12,234 nucleotides of DNA from DATEJJ01 sp039649115 (GTDB taxonomy: Bacteria; Actinomycetota; Actinomycetes; Mycobacteriales; Micromonosporaceae). The stretch lies in assembly GCA_039649115.1 (NCBI GenBank), contig JBBWZQ010000259.1, positions 1 to 12,234 of the forward strand, in the 5' to 3' direction. Under the pieces are notes generated by a model, which had not been told where the DNA came from, searched no databases, and was given only the letters and a program-made list of their open reading frames with translations. A program made the translations under genes and the position numbers. This document shows positions 1 to 5,959 of this stretch, piece by piece (positions within the stretch are counted from its first letter, which is position 1; every line of letters begins with the position of its first letter).

Positions 1-1
1 G

Positions 2-484
2 AAGTGGAGCATCGGCATCGTCGCCGGGGGCTGTGCCGTCATCTTCGTCGCGCTGTGCGTCGTCGTGGCCACCGACCTGGCCACCCGGCGCGAGGCGACC
101 TCGGCGGTGCCCGGGGCGAGCCAGACCGCCATGCCCGGCGAGCTGCCGCTGCGGTCGGGCGGCCCGGTGTCCCAGGGGCCGGCGGTCGCTCCGGTGCACC
201 CGAAGACGTTGCTGTTCGTCGAGGGCACCGGCGCGGGGCGCACCGCCACCTTCACCACCGGCACCGACTGGTATCTGCGGTACAGCTACGACTGCCCGGA
301 AACGGTGCAGGAGGGCCACAGCACCCTGGAGATCTTCGCGTATTCGGCGGCGGACCACGGGACGCCGCTGGCCAACGATTCGGAGCTGTCCGGTACGGAC
401 ACGCTGCCGCAGCACGGGCCGCCGGGCCTCCGGTACCTGCGCGTGACGTCGCCGTGCAGCTGGACGATAGCCATCATCGGCTAG
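2..484 (+). CDS. Membrane-anchored exported hypothetical protein (5' end outside window)
   Basis: The frame is open from the first bases of the window to a TAG stop, so the true start lies upstream; 160 residues are visible. A GTG at 65 is in frame but falls at the end of a hydrophobic stretch (visible residues about 3-23, rich in Val, Ala, Ile and Gly), which I read as a transmembrane or signal-anchor segment that belongs to the protein. After it come a basic ATRRE patch, a Pro/Gly/Ser-rich linker (about 33-65) and a small folded domain (about 68-160). That domain has motifs WYLRYSYDC and PCSW, and its two cysteines (about 98 and 152) could form a disulfide outside the cell. The pattern fits single-pass actinobacterial envelope proteins with a cytoplasmic N-terminal part, but I do not recognise a named family. 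Function unknown; any missing N-terminal domain, such as a kinase or zinc ribbon, cannot be judged here. Confidence 0.75.
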   Translation, partial: KWSIGIVAGGCAVIFVALCVVVATDLATRREATSAVPGASQTAMPGELPLRSGGPVSQGPAVAPVHPKTLLFVEGTGAGRTATFTTGTDWYLRYSYDCPETVQEGHSTLEIFAYSAADHGTPLANDSELSGTDTLPQHGPPGLRYLRVTSPCSWTIAIIG

Positions 485-485
485 C

Positions 486-511
486 CGCCGTCACCGGGTA
501 CCGTGGTGGCG
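486..511 (+). terminator. Possible weak terminator hairpin after the first gene
   Basis: Two bases after the TAG stop, CGCC-GT-CAC (486-494) can pair with GTG-GT-GGCG (503-511), giving nine RNA pairs of which two are G-U wobbles, around an 8-base loop. There is no T-run. The stronger hairpin at 683-716 could also stop this transcript. Confidence 0.3.
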
Positions 512-682
512 TGGCCGTGGTGGAGTCTCGCCGATTTCCCGGCCCCCTCGGCCCCGATCGGGCGCCCTGGGGGTCGCTGATCGCCGCCGGCGTCGCCGAC
601 CGCTGACCGACCCCGTCGAGCGCTCCCGGCGATCCACCAGGGCGGCGCACGCCAGTGGGTGGTGCTGCGCCAATGAACGGCG

Positions 683-716
683 GGCAGCGGCCCAGGGTCG
701 CCCCTGGGCCGCTGCC
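683..716 (-). terminator. Strong 15-bp terminator hairpin after the IPT/TIG gene
   Basis: GGCAGCGGCCCAGGG (683-697) and CCCTGGGCCGCTGCC (702-716) are perfect reverse complements around the 4-base loop TCGC. The hairpin starts 29 bases beyond the stop codon of the minus-strand gene ending at 746. No T-run follows, which is common for actinobacterial terminators. Perfect symmetry means it could also end readthrough from the plus-strand gene on the left, so it may work in both directions. Confidence 0.8.
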
Positions 717-745
717 GTGCTACTTACCTGCTACTGTCCCGCCGA

Positions 746-3040
746 TCAGTACGGGGCGACCGTGAAGGTCGACCCGCTGGAGATGATCGACTGCGAGAAG
801 TCGGGATTGGCCGTCGACATGATGGCGGCCGACCCGTCGTTCACGACGGTCAGCGTGTAGGTCCCGATCGCAACCGCGGTGGCACCCACGTACATCGTGA
901 GCGAGGTGCCGGTGGCCGTGGCGGCCCCGCTGAGGACGGCCGTGTGCGCGACCGTGTTCACCGAGACGACGGTGGTGCCTACCGCGACGCCGGGACCGTA
1001 GATCATACGGCCGACGTCGGTGGCCACGAGGCTCGACGAGCTCAGCGTGGTCGAGGCGGCGGTGGTACCGCCGTCGGTGATGGCCTTCGGCGCGAAGAAG
1101 GTCGCGGTCTCGCCGACGCCGCCGACGGTACCCGAGGCGTTGTTCGACAGCGTGACGGTGTTCGTGTCGATGACCGCGGTGATCGTGGTGCCCATGGGAA
1201 TGCTGGTACCGGTGATCTCGAGGCCGACATCACTCGGCGTGAATCCGCCCACGACCGACCCCGCGGTGTTCGAGGCGCTCGTCAGGGTCAGGTCGGTGAT
1301 GGTTGGCGCCCCGGGGCGCATGGTGCTGTCGGCGTTGCCCGCCAGCCACATCGTGCAGACGAGTTCGCTGTCGCTGACAACGAGCACGTTCAGGCACTCC
1401 AGCGTCTGGCCGAGGGTCTTGAACGTGTTCGAGGCCGGGGTCGGGTCGTACATGCCCTGGACGAGATACACGTGGCCGTCGGTGGTGTTCGGGTGTGCGC
1501 CGTTGGTGTTGGTGGAGCTGAACGTGATCCCGATGAACCCGATGCCCTGCACGTCAAGGTCGACGTTGCCGGTGTTGTTCGCGTTGCGCGGCGCGATCAC
1601 GATGCCGTTGCTGTAGGTGAACGCGCTGGCCAGGGTCACCGTCCCGCTCGCCGTGGTCACGGCCAGTGTGAACGGCCCGCCGGCGGTGTGCGCCGGAGTG
1701 GTCGCCTGGAAGTAGGTGGTGGTGGTCTTCGTGATGGTCAGCGGCGTGCCGCCGAGAGTGGCGCTGACGATCGCCGCTCCCGGGAACGTACCGGTGACGG
1801 TGATGGTCGTACCGCCCTGGGCCGGACCGGAGCCCGGCGAGACGACCGAGAGCGTTGCCGGGGTCGCGACGGTGTAGACCGCCGCTGTACCCGTGATGAG
1901 CGAGCCGGTCGTGCTGGGGTACGCGCAGACGTTGTATCCGCTGGAGCTCGTGACTCCGGTCGGAACGACGATCGCGAGTCTCGTGTCGGAGAGGACCCTT
2001 ACGTCCGTTGCGGCGATGAAGCCGGTGGCCGGGGTGGTGTAGCCGACCGAGCAGTTCGCCGTGACGCCGGTACCCAGGACCTGGAACTCGACGACCGTGC
2101 CGGCGAGGTAGGACCCCGTGACGGCGGTCTGCCCGATGATCGTGTTGCCGCCGTTGCTGGGCCCGTTGGGAGGACTCAGCGTCATCGCGGTGCCGATCAT
2201 GTAGGAGCCGGGCAGCGTCCAGTAGGTCAGTATGCTCGTGCCGGCGACGGAGCCGCTGTAGACGCAGATCGAGTAGGTGGCGGCGGTCTGGCCCGCGCTC
2301 GCGACGACGGCGACCCCGGTTGGCACCGTGATGACCGCCGCGCCGCTGGCGAACGTCACGCCGGTCGCGACGACAACGCCCGCGGTCTGCGTGGTGGCGC
2401 TGGAGGCGGCGGGCGTGACCGCGGCACTGTACGTGGCCGTACATGTCGAGTACTGGAACTCGACGCCGATGCCGGTGGCGAGCGTACCGGTGTCCGGGGT
2501 CGCGGTCACCGTGTTGGTACCGCCGCTGGGCCCGAAGCGGGAGCTCAGGGTCAGCGTGGTACTGAGGATCGTGTACCCCGCCGTCGCGGTGTTCGCGGTC
2601 AGCGTGCTGGTGCCGACGGTGCTGCCGGTGTAGGCGCAGACGAAGAGGCTGGCGGAGGTCATTCCACTGGGGAGGGTGAGCCCCGACGGAACGGTGATGG
2701 TCAGTACCGTCGTGCTCGTGACCACCACGGTCGAGGCGGCCACGACGCCGGCGGTCAGCGTCGTACCGGTGCCTCCGAGGCCGGCCGTGGCGGTGTATGT
2801 GGCCGGGCACGTGACGTAGTTGAACTCCACGGTCGCACCCGACGCGAACCCGGCACCGGTACCACCCGTGCCGACGATGACGTTGCCGCCTCCGCTCTGT
2901 CCCCTGGCTTGGCTGAGTGTGAGAGCGACCGCCACCGCGTAGCTGGGGGTGGCGATGGTGGTCACCAGGGCCGCGACAACCGCGACTAATACCCCGACGC
3001 GAAGCGCCTGGGATCTGCCTGTCATCTTCCTGATGCGCAT
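746..3040 (-). CDS. Secreted IPT/TIG-repeat surface protein
   Basis: 764 residues. The ATG at 3040 sits 8 bases after GGAGGAG, which decides the start over the second ATG (residue 6). Residues 1-35 form a signal peptide: basic MRIRKMTGR, a hydrophobic core and a PSYA cleavage-like end. Three divergent Ig-like repeats follow (about 39-158, 161-283, 285-391), each opening with a (T/M)LS...GxSxGxN motif. Each holds one cysteine pair (78/135, 200/259, 330/372). Residues 394-476 are a clear IPT/TIG domain (SPGSGPAQGGTTITVTG, then FTYS). A unique stretch with Cys549/Cys562 comes next, then two related modules (about 579-649 and 652-720) sharing a DVG...G...GTT...LS pattern. Composition is rich in Thr, Val, Ala, Gly and Ser. 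There is no LPXTG anchor and no C-terminal membrane helix, so it is probably released or held non-covalently on the surface. IPT/TIG domains are Ig-like folds often found in adhesins and extracellular enzymes. No catalytic domain is visible, so adhesion or matrix binding is an inference. Confidence 0.85.
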   Translation of the reverse strand: MRIRKMTGRSQALRVGVLVAVVAALVTTIATPSYAVAVALTLSQARGQSGGGNVIVGTGGTGAGFASGATVEFNYVTCPATYTATAGLGGTGTTLTAGVVAASTVVVTSTTVLTITVPSGLTLPSGMTSASLFVCAYTGSTVGTSTLTANTATAGYTILSTTLTLSSRFGPSGGTNTVTATPDTGTLATGIGVEFQYSTCTATYSAAVTPAASSATTQTAGVVVATGVTFASGAAVITVPTGVAVVASAGQTAATYSICVYSGSVAGTSILTYWTLPGSYMIGTAMTLSPPNGPSNGGNTIIGQTAVTGSYLAGTVVEFQVLGTGVTANCSVGYTTPATGFIAATDVRVLSDTRLAIVVPTGVTSSSGYNVCAYPSTTGSLITGTAAVYTVATPATLSVVSPGSGPAQGGTTITVTGTFPGAAIVSATLGGTPLTITKTTTTYFQATTPAHTAGGPFTLAVTTASGTVTLASAFTYSNGIVIAPRNANNTGNVDLDVQGIGFIGITFSSTNTNGAHPNTTDGHVYLVQGMYDPTPASNTFKTLGQTLECLNVLVVSDSELVCTMWLAGNADSTMRPGAPTITDLTLTSASNTAGSVVGGFTPSDVGLEITGTSIPMGTTITAVIDTNTVTLSNNASGTVGGVGETATFFAPKAITDGGTTAASTTLSSSSLVATDVGRMIYGPGVAVGTTVVSVNTVAHTAVLSGAATATGTSLTMYVGATAVAIGTYTLTVVNDGSAAIMSTANPDFSQSIISSGSTFTVAPY

Positions 3041-3236
3041 GTGTGGGTCTCCTCCGGTATGTCACCACAAGGTGATCTGTGCGCGGGTGCCCGGTCAGTC
3101 CTCGCTAGGGATCGTCCGCGCCCCAGTCCGTAGCCCAACGTATCCCTGTGATCGCGGAAAGTAGCCGGGATGGCGCGGGTCTGAGAGTGGGCCGTCCCGT
3201 GTGGAGCCCGCCCTGGCAGGCCCCACACAAGAAGGT

Positions 3237-3271
3237 GGTCCACAGTGGAGCAGAAAGCTCCACTGTGGACC
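3237..3271 (-). terminator. Strong 15-bp terminator hairpin
   Basis: GGTCCACAGTGGAGC (3237-3251) and GCTCCACTGTGGACC (3257-3271) pair perfectly around the loop AGAAA. The hairpin begins 24 bases past the stop codon at 3296-3298 of the minus-strand gene, as expected for its terminator. It also separates that gene from the promoter region of the IPT/TIG gene downstream. The rest of the 255-base gap 3041-3295 should hold the IPT/TIG promoter, but I see no convincing consensus boxes there. Confidence 0.8.
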
Positions 3272-3295
3272 GTTAATACGCGATGCTCAGACGAT

Positions 3296-3970
3296 TCAGC
3301 CGAGCTTCGACCAGGTCTGGTCGATGATGGCCACGCTGTCGTGCTCCGAGGGCCGGTGGTCAACGTCGACGACGACCGTGTACACGCTCTTGGTCGCGCT
3401 CGTATGCCAGCAGAGCAGCAGCGTGGAGCGCACCCGGGCCGCGCCGGTCGGGTTGAACCGGAAGTTCTGGGTACACGTCGCGTCGCCCACCTTGTGCCCG
3501 GCGTCGGCGACCCAGGCCAGCTCCCGCTGCCTCCACAGGTCCGCGCGCGCGGAAACCACCCGCATCGTGTGATGCAACGTCGGCATCGAACCTGACTCCG
3601 TGATGGTGGCCGACACGCCGTCGATGGTGACGGTGCGGGTGGTCGTCGGCTCGGCCGGCTTGTCTGGCTTTCCCGGCTTGCCGTGCGTGCCGTTGGTGGC
3701 GGTCGAGGTCGCCCCGGGTGCCGCCCCTCGCCCGGATGCCGCCGGACTGGCCCCGCCCAGGCCCAGCCCTCGCGCCATCGTTCCGGCCGGGCCGCCGGGC
3801 GACACCGACGAGGTACCGGCATCCGCTCCGCCGTTGGTACGCGAGCCGAGCAGCGCAGCCACGCCACCGAACCACACGTGGTCGGCCACCAGCACGCCGG
3901 TCGCCAGTACCGCGGCGCCACAGACCGCTGCCACAACCTGGTACCGGCGCCGCCGCCACAGACCAATCAT
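3296..3970 (-). CDS. Single-pass membrane-anchored protein with exported two-cysteine domain
   Basis: 224 residues from the ATG at 3970, chosen because GGAGGG lies 7 bases upstream and the product then begins with a standard signal anchor. An in-frame ATG at 4039 would add 23 residues without a comparable site. Residues 1-10 (MIGLWRRRRY) are basic and cytoplasmic, and about 11-40 is a hydrophobic membrane segment. Residues 43-108 are a Gly/Ala/Ser/Pro linker with a short GKPGKPDKP stretch. About 111-224 is a compact domain with Cys166 and Cys187, placed to form a disulfide, and motifs DLWRQRELAW and TCTQNFRFNP. The topology (inside, helix, disordered spacer, exported domain) matches many actinobacterial envelope proteins. 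I do not recognise the domain and assign no function. The same layout is seen in the partial gene at the left edge. Confidence 0.8.
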   Translation of the reverse strand: MIGLWRRRRYQVVAAVCGAAVLATGVLVADHVWFGGVAALLGSRTNGGADAGTSSVSPGGPAGTMARGLGLGGASPAASGRGAAPGATSTATNGTHGKPGKPDKPAEPTTTRTVTIDGVSATITESGSMPTLHHTMRVVSARADLWRQRELAWVADAGHKVGDATCTQNFRFNPTGAARVRSTLLLCWHTSATKSVYTVVVDVDHRPSEHDSVAIIDQTWSKLG

Positions 3971-4008
3971 GCTCTGTCCCTCCACGCTCAGGTGCACGCC
4001 ATCGACCA

Positions 4009-4034
4009 CCCGGCCACTCGCGCGAGCGGCCGGG
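4009..4034 (-). other. Imperfect inverted repeat upstream of the anchored-protein gene
   Basis: CCCGGCC-a-CTCG (4009-4020) faces CGAG-c-GGCCGGG (4023-4034), 11 pairs with one mismatch, 39 bases upstream of the ATG at 3970. It could be a leader hairpin or an operator. Chance formation in GC-rich DNA is quite possible. Confidence 0.3.
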
Positions 4035-4146
4035 AACATTCGTGCATGGGGGCCGACATGCCCGCTGCCGGAACGGCTGGGCGACCCGAGTTGTATGGTC
4101 GCACGGAGCTGATCGGCACGAGGCCGAAATGGAGTGGTATCAAACG

Positions 4147-4181
4147 ATCGTGCTGCCTGGGAACGTCCCAGACAGCACGAT
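4147..4181 (-). terminator. Terminator hairpin after the Rho_N-like gene
   Basis: ATCGTGCTG-c-CTGGGA (4147-4162) pairs with TCCCAG-a-CAGCACGAT (4166-4181), 15 pairs with one mismatch and a 3-base loop. It starts 11 bases past the TAA stop at 4193-4195 and is followed on the minus strand by a short T-containing tract (CGTTTGATACC). Confidence 0.75.
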
Positions 4182-4192
4182 GCGAGTTACCC

Positions 4193-4423
4193 TTACGACT
4201 GGTTACCCGGAATGTTCTTCCAGTCCTGCGGCTTGGTACCCGCCGGCGCGGGCCGGTCCCCGGGACCGCCGCCCTGGCCCGGCGCGGACGACCCGGGCTG
4301 GTCGATGCCGATCGCGCGCAGTATCTCCTCCTTGTTCATCCGCTCGACGCCCTGCACGCCCTTGCGTCGCGCCATCTCGACGAGGTCACCCATGTGCATC
4401 TGGCGCGGATCCTTGTCCCCCAT
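4193..4423 (-). CDS. Small Rho_N/SAP-like domain protein
   Basis: 76 residues. The start is the ATG at 4423: AAAGGAGG ends 8 bases upstream, and the longer in-frame extension to 4570 lacks such a site and reads as low-complexity. Residues about 12-40 (GDLVEMARRKGVQGVERMNK, then EEILRAIG) match the helix-extension-helix pattern of the Rho termination factor N-terminal domain and related SAP/HeH folds, LxxxARxKGVxGxxxMxKxELxxAI. These small folds usually bind nucleic acid. The C-terminal half (41-76) is Gly/Pro-rich and probably disordered. Free-standing proteins of this kind occur in actinobacteria and are too short to act as Rho. The gene lies just downstream of the SPW gene with its own promoter candidate. 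A nucleic-acid role under stress is an inference. Confidence 0.82.
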   Translation of the reverse strand: MGDKDPRQMHMGDLVEMARRKGVQGVERMNKEEILRAIGIDQPGSSAPGQGGGPGDRPAPAGTKPQDWKNIPGNQS

Positions 4424-4469
4424 AGTGTCTGCCTCCTTTGGCGACAGCTTCCAAGGCATCATCTGGAGC

Positions 4470-4494
4470 GTGCCCGGGGACGCCGCGCGTAAAC
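4470..4494 (-). promoter_or_regulatory. SigB-like promoter candidate for the Rho_N-like gene
   Basis: On the minus strand GTTT (4494-4491), a 15-base spacer and GGGCAC (4475-4470) give one mismatch to the actinobacterial SigB/SigF-type consensus GTTT-N14-16-GGGTA(C/T). The -10 lies 46 bases before the ATG at 4423. The spacer length equals that of the better match upstream of the SPW gene. Confidence 0.4.
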
Positions 4495-4506
4495 GGGCGG
4501 CCCCGG
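4474..4506 (-). terminator. Possible terminator hairpin after the SPW gene
   Basis: CCGGGG-a-CGCC (4474-4484) pairs with GGCG-g-CCCCGG (4496-4506), 10 pairs with one mismatch and an 11-base loop, starting 12 bases past the SPW-gene stop (4519-4521). It overlaps the promoter candidate at 4470-4494. One may be chance, or the same DNA may end one transcript and start the next. Confidence 0.35.
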
Positions 4507-4518
4507 TCACACCCGGCC

Positions 4519-5106
4519 TCAGGTTCTCGGCTCTGCGGACCTGGCGTTGCGCGGCATGCCCGCCGTCCAACTGGCCAGGCTGACGAGCGCCACGACCGCC
4601 CCGGTGACCACATCACTCCACACTGGACCCGCTCCGGCGCCGAAGTGGTGGTAGCCGTACACCCATGGCGAAGCGACCATCCAGCCACCCAGCACCATGC
4701 CGACCGCGCCGAGCATCGGGCTCGACACGGGTGTGGCGAGCCGCACCACGGCGACGAGGGCGATGGCGGCGCCGATCACGATCCCGTTCAGGAAGCCCCG
4801 GGGGCCGATCGCGTCCGCCGGGAAGTTGAACACGAGCCGGGACACCACCAACCAGATACCGCCCAGCAGAACCAGGGCGGCCGGTGCCGACGCGGCCACG
4901 CCCGCGGCGGCGTCGGCCCGCCCGCCGGCGGCGGCCTCGGGTGCCGGGTACCCCCGGTCTGAGTAGGCGCGGTCCGGGTATTCGCGGCCCATGTAGTCGC
5001 GGCCGGTCTGTGCGTACTCCCCACGCACCTCCTCGGTACGGTCAAGGTCCCTTTCCGCGGCGTGGGCCGGGGCCCGCTCCTCCGCGCGATCGCGCTGAGT
5101 TCTCAT
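4519..5106 (-). CDS. SPW-repeat family four-helix membrane protein
   Basis: 195 residues from the second of two adjacent ATGs. GGAGG is 6 bases from 5106 but only 3 from 5109, so 5106 is preferred. Residues 1-35 are acidic/basic and cytoplasmic. Residues 36-55 are four exact-length Arg-x-Tyr-x-x pentapeptides. From about 71 there are four membrane helices (71-93, 104-123, 130-150, 163-181). Helix 3 carries GWMVASPWVYGY, the Ser-Pro-Trp signature at 146-148 of the SPW-repeat family (two-helix units, usually paired). In the first unit the aligned site is WLVVSRL, with Ser89 kept but Pro-Trp lost. The biochemical role of SPW proteins is not established. The stress-type promoter candidate upstream and the adjacent YggT and Rho_N-like genes suggest envelope or osmotic stress, by inference. 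Confidence 0.85.
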   Translation of the reverse strand: MRTQRDRAEERAPAHAAERDLDRTEEVRGEYAQTGRDYMGREYPDRAYSDRGYPAPEAAAGGRADAAAGVAASAPAALVLLGGIWLVVSRLVFNFPADAIGPRGFLNGIVIGAAIALVAVVRLATPVSSPMLGAVGMVLGGWMVASPWVYGYHHFGAGAGPVWSDVVTGAVVALVSLASWTAGMPRNARSAEPRT

Positions 5107-5151
5107 CATTGTCCTCCTGCTTTCAGCGCTTCTGACCGTTTCCCCGTCGGC

Positions 5152-5176
5152 GTACCCGCGCCCCGGGCGGGCAAAC
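5152..5176 (-). promoter_or_regulatory. SigB/SigF-type stress promoter candidate for the SPW gene
   Basis: On the minus strand GTTT (5176-5173), a 15-base spacer and GGGTAC (5157-5152) fit the published SigB-type consensus GNNT-N14-16-GGGTAY exactly. The -10 ends 45 bases before the chosen ATG at 5106. The match is by eye only. Confidence 0.6.
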
Positions 5177-5178
5177 AG

Positions 5179-5209
5179 TCACCCGGCCGCGCGAAGGGCG
5201 GCCGGGTGA
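5179..5209 (-). terminator. 12-bp terminator hairpin after the YggT gene
   Basis: TCACCCGGCCGC (5179-5190) and GCGGCCGGGTGA (5198-5209) pair perfectly around a 7-base loop. It lies about 50 bases past the YggT stop and 2 bases before the SPW promoter -35, so it insulates the two transcription units. Confidence 0.75.
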
Positions 5210-5242
5210 GTCGGGCTGGTGCGCCCCGGAAGCTTTGCTGAG

Positions 5243-5268
5243 TCCTAGAAGCTTGAATCCTAGAAGCT
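5243..5268. repeat. 11-bp direct repeat at the YggT stop codon, period 15
   Basis: TCCTAGAAGCT occurs at 5243-5253 and 5258-5268. The right copy contains the YggT stop codon and the codons before it on the minus strand; the left copy repeats that end just past the stop. It looks like a short slippage duplication. Confidence 0.6.
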
Positions 5269-5544
5269 GAGGACGATCTGGCGCAGCACGAGGACCGCGA
5301 CGAAGACCGCGATGAACGACGTGTCCAGGGCGACCTGGCCCAGGCGCAGGGGCGGCAGCACCCGCCGGACCGGGCCGAGTACGGGCTCGGTCAGGGCACG
5401 TACGACGGTCGACACGCGCTGCCGCACGGTGCCGGGGGTCGGCGCGCCGGCCAGCATGGCCGTCCAGTCCAGCGCCGCCCGGGCGAGCAGCAGCAGCTCG
5501 AACAGCAGCAGCACGGTCGCCACGATGGCGAGGAACAGGCTCAC
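5260..5544 (-). CDS. YggT-family integral membrane protein
   Basis: 94 residues with a GTG start at 5544; GGAGG lies 5 bases upstream. The layout is typical of the YggT family: a first helix (about 3-25), an amphipathic middle with LTEPVLGPVRRVLPP (51-65) followed by LRLGQVALD, and a second helix (about 73-93). The E-P-hydrophobic-x-P-x-R-R-x-x-P core is the family signature. In many bacteria yggT relatives lie near cell-division genes such as sepF; here the neighbours are an SPW gene and a TfoX gene, so this may be a second, dispersed copy. Its exact function is unknown; osmotic-shock and ion-related roles have been reported for some members. It has its own terminator candidate (5179-5209). 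The 79-base gap upstream shows no clear promoter. Confidence 0.88.
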   Translation of the reverse strand: MSLFLAIVATVLLLFELLLLARAALDWTAMLAGAPTPGTVRQRVSTVVRALTEPVLGPVRRVLPPLRLGQVALDTSFIAVFVAVLVLRQIVLSF

Positions 5545-5623
5545 GATGACCTCCGGGAACGATTCTTGGCCGTCTGCCTCAACGATGCCTCGGGTTCCTG
5601 TGCAATCCCGCTGTGCGCCGCCG

Positions 5624-5950
5624 CTATTTCGGTGGCAGCGTGGCGACGAAGTCGCGGGCCCGCTCGATCCAGCGGTCCAGCTCGCTGTCGTCGAGCACCT
5701 CGCCGGCGACCAGGATCCAGCCCCGCATCGGCCGGCCGGTGACGTCGAACGGGCGTACGCCCGCTCGCGCCAGCGCGGCGTCGGTACCCGCGGGATCGAG
5801 CCGGACGATCAGGTCGTCGCCGTGCACGCCCACGGTCATGTTGCCGTAGGTGAGAAACGCGAGGCCACCGAACATCTTCTTCTCGGTCACCCCGGCCGCG
5901 TCGCGCAGCCGGTCGCGCAGCCGCTCGGCGAGCGCGTCGTCAAAGGCCAT
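5624..5950 (-). CDS. TfoX N-terminal domain protein
   Basis: 108 residues, a stand-alone TfoX_N domain. Family marks are VTEKKMFGGLAFL (21-33), GNMTVGVHGDDLIVR (36-50), FDVTGRPMRGWILV (68-81) and a terminal helical segment ending in LPPK. The proteobacterial regulator TfoX/Sxy has a second, C-terminal domain that is absent here; actinobacterial relatives often have only this one, and competence regulation should not be assumed. The ATG at 5950 follows the stop of the diguanylate cyclase gene by 9 bases, with only a weak AGGAT-like site overlapping that stop, so translation is probably coupled and the two genes share an mRNA. Molecular function unknown. Confidence 0.88.
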   Translation of the reverse strand: MAFDDALAERLRDRLRDAAGVTEKKMFGGLAFLTYGNMTVGVHGDDLIVRLDPAGTDAALARAGVRPFDVTGRPMRGWILVAGEVLDDSELDRWIERARDFVATLPPK

Positions 5951-5959
5951 GGGCGGATC

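Noticed and set aside
511..606. Possible 31-codon plus-strand gene starting GTGGCCGTGGTGGAG
   Set aside because: No ribosome binding site, no recognisable motif, and a composition expected of random GC-rich DNA.
944..2989. Long open frame on the plus strand opposite the IPT/TIG gene (681 codons)
   Set aside because: Arg/Gly/Asp-rich low-complexity translation typical of the complement of a GC-rich gene; the minus frame has signal peptide, domains and a ribosome binding site.
3062..3075. Small hairpin TCACC-ACAA-GGTGA upstream of the IPT/TIG ribosome binding site
   Set aside because: Only five pairs; too short to claim a regulatory role.
3296..4039. Longer start (ATG at 4039) for the anchored protein
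   Set aside because: The ATG at 3970 has GGAGGG at ideal spacing and gives a normal signal anchor; the extension is unsupported.
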